Source of the DNA: CAWIJK01 sp963836375
GTDB taxonomy: Bacteria > Actinomycetota > Acidimicrobiia > Acidimicrobiales > RAAP-2
Direction: 5' to 3'
Assembly (NCBI GenBank): GCA_963836375.1
Contig: CAWIJK010000001.1
Span: forward strand, 248,001 to 312,000
DNA: 64,000 nt
Made by a program: the position numbers and the translations under genes. Under the pieces are notes generated by a model. The model was given only the letters and a program-made list of their open reading frames with translations. It did not search any database and had not been told where the DNA came from. Below, in pieces: positions 57,986-64,000 of the stretch (the first letter of the stretch is position 1; each line of letters starts with the position of its first letter).

Positions 57986-58770
57986 GGGGAGGCCGGTTCG
58001 GGTCCCGGCGCTTCGGGGTGGACCTCGATGGTGGTGTAGTTGGTGCCCCGGCGGGCGCTGACGGCGAACACGACGGCGTCGGCCACCGCCTCGGGTCTCA
58101 AGAACTGGTCGTGACGGGCGAAGCCCCAACGGACCCACTCGTCCACCACGTCCCGGGTGCGCTCGGGCTCCCAGTCCATCCCCATCCCGGTCATCGTCTG
58201 GCCCGGCTGGACGACGCTGGCCCGCACCCCGGTCCCCTCCAGCTCCATCTGCAGGGCCCGGGCGTAGCCTTCGAGGCCCCACTTCGACGCCACGTAGGCG
58301 GCCATGACCGGCCGGGGACGGGCCACTGCGTCGGAGGTCACGAAGACGAGGTCCCCCCGGCCGCGCTCGACCATCGGCGCGGCGAGGGCGGAGGTGAGCC
58401 GGTGGGCGTTCGCCAGGTTCACCGAGAGCACGCGGCCGAAGGCGGACGGCTCGGTCTCGAGCGCGGTGGCCGGCAGGATCTCGCCGGCGTTGGAGACCAG
58501 CACCTCGACCGGGCCGATGGCCGCCGTCGCCTCGGCGGCAAACCGGTCGGTGGCGTCGTCGTCGGCCAGGTCCAGGTGCAGGGCCACCGCCTCGCCGCCC
58601 GCCTCGACGATGGCGGTCGCCGTCTCCTCGCACGGGGCCACCCGGCGGGCCCCCAGGACCACCGGGTGGCCGGCCGCGGCCAGGGCCCGGGCGGTGGCGG
58701 CCCCGATCCCCGAGGAGGCGCCGGTGACCACCGCCGCACGGCGCTCGGGGTGGGGCTCGAAGCGGGCCAC
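57979..58770 (-). CDS. Short-chain dehydrogenase/reductase (SDR)
   Basis: 263 residues, classical SDR: cofactor motif 'VTGASSGIGAATARAL', Arg after beta-2 ('LGARRV', suggesting NADP preference), 'DLADDD', 'LVSNAGEI', active-site 'YVASKWGLEGYARAL' (Y-x3-K). GTG 58770 starts one base from the P450 stop, so it is co-transcribed and may oxidise the alcohol made by that P450. An upstream in-frame extension runs antisense-like through the P450 3' end and is not used. Confidence 0.92.
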   Translation of the reverse strand: MARFEPHPERRAAVVTGASSGIGAATARALAAAGHPVVLGARRVAPCEETATAIVEAGGEAVALHLDLADDDATDRFAAEATAAIGPVEVLVSNAGEILPATALETEPSAFGRVLSVNLANAHRLTSALAAPMVERGRGDLVFVTSDAVARPRPVMAAYVASKWGLEGYARALQMELEGTGVRASVVQPGQTMTGMGMDWEPERTRDVVDEWVRWGFARHDQFLRPEAVADAVVFAVSARRGTNYTTIEVHPEAPGPEPASPQ

Positions 58771-58771
58771 G

Positions 58772-59974
58772 TCAGCGCAGCCGGGCCGAGGTGGGCAGGG
58801 TGGCGAAGCCCCGCACGTTGATCGAGTGCACCCGCTCGGCACCGGCCTCGTCGATCTCGTAGTCGGCGACCGCCCGGACCAGCTCTTCGAGGGCGACCCG
58901 GCCCTCCATTCGGGCCAGGGCGGCGCCCATGCAGAAGTGCCGCCCGCTGCCGAAGCTGAGGATCGTGGAGTGGTCACGGTCGAGGTCGAAGCGGTCGGGC
59001 GCCTCGAAGACGTCGCCGTCGCGGTTGGCCGACCCGATCAACAGCAGGGCCCTGCTCCCGGCCGGGATGGTCGCCCCGTGCAGCTCGATGTCGCTGCGGG
59101 TGGTCCGCACGATCATCTGGGTGGAGGCGTCGTAGCGGAGGGTCTCTTCCACCCAGGCGGGAACCCGGGTCTCGTCGCCGAACGGCTTGGCCCGCTGGTC
59201 GGGGTTCCGCCAGGCCCAGTACCAGGCGTTGCCGAGCAGCTTGGTGGTGGTCTCGTTGCCGGCCACCACCATCAAGAACAAGAAGGCGACGACGTCGTCG
59301 TCGGTGAGGCGCTCGCCGTCGACCTCGGCCTCCAAAAGCGCAGACGTCAGGTCGTCGGTCGGCCGGCGCCGTCGGTCGGCCACCATGGCCGCGTAGTACC
59401 CGACCAAGGTCAGCGCGGCCTCCATCCCCTCCTGGGGCACGTCATTGAAGCCCTCGTCGCGGTGCAGCACCAGGTCGGAGAGCCGGCGCAGCTCGGCCCG
59501 GTCCACCTCGGGCACGCCGACCAGTTCGGACACCACGTCCATCGGGAGCAGCCCGGCGAAGTCGGCGATCATGTCGAACGTCCCCAGCTCGAGCGCCCGC
59601 CCCAGGTGCTCACGGGCCAGCCGCCGGATGTTGGGCTCCATCTCGGCCACCCGTCGGGGCGAGAAGCCCTTGCCGACCAGCGAGCGCATCCGGGTGTGCC
59701 GTGGGGGGTCCATGGCCAGGAACGACATTGTCTTGTGGGCGTGGGGCCCGAACGCCGAGGGGTCGAGGGAGACCCCGTTGCGATTCGAGTACCGGTCGAC
59801 GTCGCGGAAGGCGCCGAGCACGTCGGCGTGACGCGAGAGGGCCCAGAAGTCGAATTCCTCGTTGCGGTAGACCGGTGCCTCGGCCCGCAACCGCGCGTAG
59901 GTCGGGTACGGGTCCTCGTGGATCCCGTAGTCGTAGGGGCTGTAGCGGACCGGCGACGCCGCGATGTCGGTCAC
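58772..59974 (-). CDS. Cytochrome P450
   Basis: 400 residues: I-helix 'LMVVAGNETTTKLLGN', K-helix 'VEETLRYDAS', heme Cys C348 in 'FGSGRHFCMGAALARME'. It is likely soluble class I and needs a ferredoxin encoded elsewhere. The GTG start overlaps the TetR stop (GTGA). With the SDR downstream and ALDH divergent, it probably starts oxidation of a hydrophobic substrate (terpenoid, aromatic or lipid). Confidence 0.94.
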   Translation of the reverse strand: MTDIAASPVRYSPYDYGIHEDPYPTYARLRAEAPVYRNEEFDFWALSRHADVLGAFRDVDRYSNRNGVSLDPSAFGPHAHKTMSFLAMDPPRHTRMRSLVGKGFSPRRVAEMEPNIRRLAREHLGRALELGTFDMIADFAGLLPMDVVSELVGVPEVDRAELRRLSDLVLHRDEGFNDVPQEGMEAALTLVGYYAAMVADRRRRPTDDLTSALLEAEVDGERLTDDDVVAFLFLMVVAGNETTTKLLGNAWYWAWRNPDQRAKPFGDETRVPAWVEETLRYDASTQMIVRTTRSDIELHGATIPAGSRALLLIGSANRDGDVFEAPDRFDLDRDHSTILSFGSGRHFCMGAALARMEGRVALEELVRAVADYEIDEAGAERVHSINVRGFATLPTSARLR

Positions 59975-60561
59975 CGGACGTCAGCCAGGATCAGCCGGGC
60001 CACGTCGGCCAGACGGTCGGGCACGTCGGCAAAGGACAGGTGGCCCATCCCGGCGGTGAGCATGGCCCCGGACCACGAGAGCTCGAGGGCCGAGAGCACC
60101 GACTCGTCCGCTTCGGGTCCGAGGGCGAGCCGGAGGCGCTGGTGCATCGCCGCCCCCATCTTGTCCCGCAGGCGCTTCACGTCGGGGCCCGCGCCCAAGA
60201 GCGCCGTGGTCCCGGCCGCGGCCAGGGCCGGGTCGTCGGCCATGAACAACCCGGTGTCGCGCAGAACGACGGTGACCCTCTCGAGTACCGACTGGGACGG
60301 CTCGAACGCCGGCGGCGGCACTGCCTCGAAGCGGCGCCAGAGGACCTCGGCCAGCAGGTGGTCCTTGGAGGAGAAGTAGGTGTACGCGGTGGCCGGGGCG
60401 GTGCCGGCGATCCGGGCCACGTTGCGGACGCTCAGTCCCTCGTGACCGCAACGGTGGACCTCGGCCGCGGCGGCCTCGATGAGCCGGTCGACTAGCCCGG
60501 CCTGGCGGGCCGTCAGGTGTCGCCGGGGCACCTCTGGGGCGGCCGGGACGGTGACCGTCAC
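59971..60561 (-). CDS. TetR family transcriptional regulator of the catabolic cluster
   Basis: 196 residues from GTG 60561. DNA-binding domain 'GHEGLSVRNVARIAGTAPATAYTYFSSKDHLLAEV' (cores LSVRNVARIAG and TAYTYFSSKDHLL). The start overlaps the stop of the preceding (frameshifted) gene, and its own stop overlaps the P450 start. It is the obvious candidate to bind the palindromes at 61287-61312 and control both arms of the divergent cluster. Confidence 0.9.
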   Translation of the reverse strand: MTVTVPAAPEVPRRHLTARQAGLVDRLIEAAAAEVHRCGHEGLSVRNVARIAGTAPATAYTYFSSKDHLLAEVLWRRFEAVPPPAFEPSQSVLERVTVVLRDTGLFMADDPALAAAGTTALLGAGPDVKRLRDKMGAAMHQRLRLALGPEADESVLSALELSWSGAMLTAGMGHLSFADVPDRLADVARLILADVR

Positions 60562-61279
60562 CGGGGCCCGGGGATGTGGGGCGTGCCGTCGCGCAGCGGT
60601 GGGAACGAGAAGGTGGCGGCGCCGGTCATCTTGGTCACGGCCGTGATGTCGGCCTCGGGCAGGGTCTCGTTGTCCTCGTCGATGGTGATCTCCCAGCGAC
60701 AGTGCGGTGTCCGGTCCGCCGGGACCCGGGGCGGCCGGTGGACGTGTTGGATGTGGGCCTTGGGGTTCACCGCCTGGGCGGTGACGTCGAAGGTCGCGTC
60801 CTCGATGGTGTGGCACATGCTGGTCACCAGCCGCTCGCCGAACGGCTCGACGTCGAGCAGCGCCCCGCAGCTGGCGAGCTCGAAGAACCCGTGGCGCTCG
60901 TCGACGATCTCGTAGCGGACGTCCATGTAGTGGGCCGGGAACCCCGGATCGAGCTGGAGCACCTTGAAGATGGCGGCGACGTCGTCGCCCTCGATGTTCA
61001 TGATCCTCCGCAGACGTTCGCCGTAGACCGGGCTCGCACCCCGCCACTCCTCGATGGCCAGCTCCTCCATCGCCTCCATGCCGAAGCGCATGCCGATGGC
61101 CGCGCACATCGAGCGGTCGAGGATGTGGGCGATCAGGGCGTACTCCCGGGCCAGGCGGACCAGCGCCTCTTTGGAGAGGTCCTCGTAGCGGAAGTCGGGG
61201 TCGAAGGGCCCCGAGTAGTCCTGGCGCCCGAGTAGTCCTGGCGCTCGGGGCGGTCCCCGCCCGCCTTGTGCTCGATCAT
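60558..61279 (-). pseudogene. Hypothetical protein gene disrupted by a 17-bp tandem duplication
   Basis: The native start appears to be ATG 61279: TAGTCT (complement of 61287-61292) plus 7 bases precedes it. It opens 'MIEHKAGGDRPERQDYSG', then a 17-base exact duplication (61211-61244) shifts the frame. Joining across one copy restores a 234-residue protein ('..DPDFRYEDLSKEALV..' to '..GTPHIPGPR'). As it stands, only an ATG at 61109 could start the downstream part (183 residues), losing about 50. I do not recognise the family; it is cytoplasmic, with a 'CMCAAIG'-less plain helical start and His/Cys residues ('MCHTIEDATFDVT', 'HCRWEITIDE'). It may be a recent null allele or an assembly artefact. 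Confidence 0.8.
61211..61244. repeat. 17-bp exact tandem duplication CCGAGTAGTCCTGGCGC x2
   Basis: Copies at 61211-61227 and 61228-61244 are identical. Since 17 is not a multiple of three, the duplication breaks the reading frame of the leftward hypothetical gene. Confidence 0.97.
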
Positions 61280-61286
61280 GGCCCTC

Positions 61287-61312
61287 AGACTATGGTCTGG
61301 ACACTCGTCCAG
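61287..61312. promoter_or_regulatory. Double palindrome, probable TetR operator, in the divergent promoter
   Basis: AGAC-TATG-GTCT (61287-61298) and CTGGAC-ACTC-GTCCAG (61297-61312) are both perfect and share two bases. The first covers the -10 hexamer (TAGTCT on the minus strand) of the leftward gene; the second lies about 44 bases before the rightward dehydrogenase start. Confidence 0.7.
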
Positions 61313-61355
61313 CAATGGTGCTGGCCGGGGCCGGCGACGGGCCGCAGGGGTGGAG

Positions 61356-62219
61356 ATGACGACGGTTGGGGTGATCGGGCTCGGGGACATCGGCTCGGGG
61401 GTGGCCACGGCCATGGCGCCCGCCGGTCTGGACCTCGTGGTGTGCGACATCGACGCCGACGCCCGGGCCCGCTTCGCCGGGGTGGCCCGCCAGGCCGCCG
61501 ACCCGGCCGAACTCGGGGGGCTGGCCGACGTCATCGTGGTGGCCGTGGTGAACGACGCCCAGGTGCTCGAGGTGCTCGACCCCGGCCACGGGGCGCTGTC
61601 CAGCGCGGCGAGCGGCGCCACCGTGGTCATCGTCAGCACGGTCTCGGTGGCCACGATCGCCTCGGTGGCCGCCGAGGCTGGTCCCCGCGGGGTGCGGGTG
61701 GTCGACTGCGGGGTCAGCGGGGGCCCCCGGGCGGCGGCCGAAGGGGAGCTGGTCTCGATGGTCGGCGGCGACGAGGCCACCATCGAGGACATACGGCCGG
61801 TGCTGGATGCATTCAGCTCCCTGGTGGTGCGCATGGGGCCGCTCGGGACCGGACTCCGGGCCAAGCTGGCCCGCAACGTCGTCCAGTACGGCTCGTGGTT
61901 GGCCGCCTACGAGGGCCAGCTGCTGGCCGAGGCGGCCGGGATCGAGCTGTCCAAGCTGGCCGAGGTGGTCCGGGCCAGCGACAAGAAGATCGGCGGGGCC
62001 TCGACGCTGATGTTCCGCGACACGGTGGCCCCGTTCGCCCCCGACGCCGACCCCGGCTTCGTCGGGGCCATGGCCGCCGCCGCCGGCCTGGCCCACAAAG
62101 ACCTCCAAGCCGCCCTGGCCCTGGCCGACGAGATCGGCGTCGACCTGCCCGGGGCCCGGCTGACCGACCAGGCCCGCGCCCGGATCTTCGGCGTCGGTGA
62201 GGACGGGTTGACCCGATGA
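61356..62219 (+). CDS. NAD(P)-dependent beta-hydroxyacid dehydrogenase-like protein
   Basis: 287 residues. Rossmann motif 'VGVIGLGDIGSGVATAM' at the N-terminus, 'DCGVSGGPRAAAEGELVSMVGG' (core GVSGGPRAA, family substrate loop), and the catalytic Lys in 'GTGLRAKLARNVVQYGSW'. It belongs with 3-hydroxyisobutyrate / tartronate-semialdehyde / imine reductase enzymes. ATG 61356 follows GGGGTGGAG. It is the first gene of the rightward arm and overlaps the ALDH start by 4 bases, suggesting a joint oxidation pathway. Confidence 0.9.
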   Translation: MTTVGVIGLGDIGSGVATAMAPAGLDLVVCDIDADARARFAGVARQAADPAELGGLADVIVVAVVNDAQVLEVLDPGHGALSSAASGATVVIVSTVSVATIASVAAEAGPRGVRVVDCGVSGGPRAAAEGELVSMVGGDEATIEDIRPVLDAFSSLVVRMGPLGTGLRAKLARNVVQYGSWLAAYEGQLLAEAAGIELSKLAEVVRASDKKIGGASTLMFRDTVAPFAPDADPGFVGAMAAAAGLAHKDLQAALALADEIGVDLPGARLTDQARARIFGVGEDGLTR

Positions 62220-63679
62220 GCCCGCTCGACGCCGGCCAGCTCCTGATCGCCGGGGACTGCCGGAAGGCGGCCGAGGGCGCCGTCTTCGAAACGGTGAACC
62301 CGGCCACCGAAGAGGTGCTCGGGGTGGCGGCCGACGCGACGGGAGGGGACCTCGACGCCGCCGTCGGGGCCGCTCGGACCGCCTTCGACGACGGGAAGTG
62401 GTCGAGGGATCTCGACCTGCGGGTCCGGTGCCTGCGCCAGCTCCACGACGCCATGACCGGCCATCTCGACGAGCTGCGCCAGCTCACGATCGCAGAAGTC
62501 GGGGCCCCGCACTCGATGACCCTGTCGGCCCAGCTCGACGACCCGGTCGCCTCGCTCACCTGGGTGGCCGACCTGGCCGAGTCCTACCAGTGGGAGACCG
62601 ACCTCGGGGTGGCCGAGCCGCTCGGGATGCCCTCTCGACGTCACCTCCGGCGCGAGCCCACCGGGGTGGTCGGGGCCATCACCCCGTGGAACGTCCCCCA
62701 CCAGATCAACCTGGCCAAGCTGGGACCGGCGTTGGCCGCCGGCAACACGGTGGTCCTCAAGGCCGCCCCCGACACCCCGTGGTGCGCCGGGGCCCTGGGC
62801 CGGCTGATCGCCGAGGAGACCGACATCCCCGCCGGCGTGGTCAACGTCGTCACCTCCGCCGACCACGCCCTGGGGGCCCAGCTGGCGTCGGACCCACGGG
62901 TCGACCAGGTCAGCTTCACCGGATCGACGGCCACCGGCCGCAAGGTCATGGCCGCGGCGTCGGCCACCCTCAAGCGGGTCTTCCTAGAGCTCGGCGGCAA
63001 GTCGGCCTTCGTCCTCCTCGACGACGCCGACCTACAGATGGCCTGCATCACCGCCGCCTTCACCGTGTGCACCCACGCCGGCCAGGGCTGTGCCATCACG
63101 ACCCGCCTGGTCGTTCCCCGCGGCCGGTTCGACGAGGCGGTGGGGGCCACGGCGGCCATGATGGCCAAACTCCCGGCCGCCGACCCAACGGACCCCAGGA
63201 CCATCTGCGGGCCCCTCATCAGCGCCCGTCAGCGGGCCCGGGTGGAGGGCTACCTCGAGCTGGCCAGGGCCGAGGGCGGACGGTTCGCCCTCGGGGGCGG
63301 CCGGCCGGCCGGGACCTCCAAGGGCTACTTCGTCGAGCCGACGCTCGTGGTCGGCCTGGCCAACGAGTCGAGGGTGGCCCAGGAGGAGATTTTCGGGCCG
63401 GTGCTGGTGGTCCTGGCCCACGACGGGGACGACGACGCCGTCCGCATCGCCAACGACTCGCCCTATGGGTTGTCCGGCTCGGTGTGGTCGGTCGACCGGG
63501 ACCGGGCGATGGCCGTCGCCGGCAGGATCCGCACGGGCACCGTCGGTGTCAACGGTGGCCTGTGGTACTCGCCCGACGTGCCGTTCGGCGGCTACAAACA
63601 GTCGGGCATCGGAAGGGAGATGGGTGTGGCCGGGTTCGAGGAGTACCTGCAGATCAAGTCGATCGCCGAGCCGGCGTGA
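62216..63679 (+). CDS. Aldehyde dehydrogenase (NAD(P)+)
   Basis: 487 residues, complete ALDH fold: 'ITPWNVPHQINLAKLGPALAAGNTVVLKAA' region (cores TPWNVP and GNTVVLKAA), 'FTGSTATGRKV', general base E258 in 'LELGGKSAFV', nucleophile C292 in 'GQGCAITTRL', 'EEIFGPVLVV' and 'PFGGYKQSGIGREMG'. It converts an aldehyde from the neighbouring P450/SDR/dehydrogenase steps to the acid. ATG overlaps the dehydrogenase stop (ATGA) and its own stop overlaps a possible GTG of the next gene. Confidence 0.95.
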   Translation: MSPLDAGQLLIAGDCRKAAEGAVFETVNPATEEVLGVAADATGGDLDAAVGAARTAFDDGKWSRDLDLRVRCLRQLHDAMTGHLDELRQLTIAEVGAPHSMTLSAQLDDPVASLTWVADLAESYQWETDLGVAEPLGMPSRRHLRREPTGVVGAITPWNVPHQINLAKLGPALAAGNTVVLKAAPDTPWCAGALGRLIAEETDIPAGVVNVVTSADHALGAQLASDPRVDQVSFTGSTATGRKVMAAASATLKRVFLELGGKSAFVLLDDADLQMACITAAFTVCTHAGQGCAITTRLVVPRGRFDEAVGATAAMMAKLPAADPTDPRTICGPLISARQRARVEGYLELARAEGGRFALGGGRPAGTSKGYFVEPTLVVGLANESRVAQEEIFGPVLVVLAHDGDDDAVRIANDSPYGLSGSVWSVDRDRAMAVAGRIRTGTVGVNGGLWYSPDVPFGGYKQSGIGREMGVAGFEEYLQIKSIAEPA

Positions 63680-64000
63680 CCGGGCCCGGCGAACCAGGTG
63701 GTGGCGCACGGGGCGAAGGGGCCAGGGCACGCGGGACGGCCAAGATGCAAGAAGTCTACGGCTTCAGCGTCGACCCCGACCAGGTGCCGGGGGACTTCGT
63801 CCGCTACACGGTCGACCACCTCTTCGGGGACATCTGGTCCCGCGAGGCCCTCGAGCGTCGCGACCGCCGGCTGGTCACCGTCGGGGTCCTGGCCGCCCTG
63901 GGTCAAGAGTCGCTGCTCGAGATCCAGTTCGACAGCGCCCTCGACCGGGGCGAGCTCGACGTCGACCAGGTCCGCGAGCTGGTCGTGCACCTGGCCCACT
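63676..64000 (+). CDS. Carboxymuconolactone decarboxylase (CMD/AhpD) family protein, N-terminal part
   Basis: 108 codons to the window edge from GTG 63676 (GTGA overlap with ALDH); ATG 63745 is the alternative. I prefer the GTG because 'ARGTAKMQEVYGF' looks like the conserved N-terminus of CMD-family proteins (R-x-x-G-x-x-x-x-x-x-VYG). Then 'FVRYTVDHLFGDIWSREAL', 'RRLVTVGVLAALG' and 'LDVDQVRELVVHLAH' follow, the last being the CMD helical core. The Cys-x-x-Cys or His motif expected further on is beyond the edge, so decarboxylase or peroxidase-type activity cannot be told. Confidence 0.82.
   Translation, partial: MTGPGEPGGGARGEGARARGTAKMQEVYGFSVDPDQVPGDFVRYTVDHLFGDIWSREALERRDRRLVTVGVLAALGQESLLEIQFDSALDRGELDVDQVRELVVHLAH

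Noticed and set aside
61297..61312. CTGGAC-ACTC-GTCCAG as another DosR box
   Set aside because: The DosR arms GGGAC/GTCCC and the A/T-rich centre are not matched; a TetR operator fits the neighbouring gene better.

Overview
The window is GC-rich (about 70 percent by eye), gene-dense DNA with frequent GTG starts and many ATGA/GTGA stop-start overlaps, as in high-GC Actinobacteria. Two secreted proteins carry the 42-residue 'GGIFSFGDA-FYGSTG-LNKPIVGMA-TPDG-GYWLVASD' repeat that I associate with Acidimicrobiia. Together with DosR/DosS-like regulators and several fatty-acid/steroid-type enzymes this suggests an environmental acidimicrobial-type actinobacterium; that placement is an inference. No rRNA, tRNA, CRISPR array, IS element, integrase or phage gene was seen.

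Layout. 1-7.5 kb: a cut nitronate monooxygenase, a VOC protein, a secreted GH78-like glycosidase, and a GT39 / GT2-GtrA pair for polyprenyl-linked sugar transfer. 7.7-12.6 kb: an MprAB-like two-component system converging on a DrrAB-like ABC exporter; their 3' ends share a 72-bp tandem duplication. 12.9-16.9 kb: an ACT-domain protein, a LytR-CpsA-Psr protein and a propeller/L,D-transpeptidase fusion, all cell-envelope flavoured except the first. 16.9-24.3 kb (minus): one seven-gene operon, response regulator - histidine kinase - secreted Cys protein - HlyD-type adaptor - MacB-type ATPase - FtsX-type permease - DUF5666-like protein. 24.5-27.3 kb: an MFS exporter with its MerR regulator and a perfect 18-bp operator, then a universal stress protein.

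27.4-39.8 kb is a low-oxygen block. An arcD-arcA-arcB-arcC-like arginine deiminase operon has a near-consensus DosR box in its promoter region. It is followed by a DosR-like regulator, a short one-GAF DosS-like kinase that keeps the heme-ligand histidine, a GNAT acetyltransferase, a PAS-PAS-HD-GYP phosphodiesterase and a GGDEF cyclase. The genes suggest that hypoxia sensing, arginine fermentation and c-di-GMP turnover are linked here.

39.8-53.2 kb: TetR, a DUF35/thiolase-like pair (candidate retro-aldolase), MarR with a heterodimeric ABC exporter and a tandem-hotdog protein, then an acyl-CoA ligase, hydrolases, a methyltransferase and a P450. 53.3-57.2 kb: a 1313-residue S53 protease with IPT/TIG domains and a C-terminal propeller. 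57.4-64 kb: a secreted COG4315 protein and a divergent catabolic cluster (P450, SDR, TetR | dehydrogenase, ALDH, CMD protein) around a double palindrome. The first gene of the leftward arm is frameshifted by a 17-bp tandem duplication.

Several genes have a TANNNT hexamer 6-7 nt before a GTG/ATG, indicating leaderless transcripts; this decided some starts. Rho-independent terminators are not evident; most convergent gene pairs abut or overlap.
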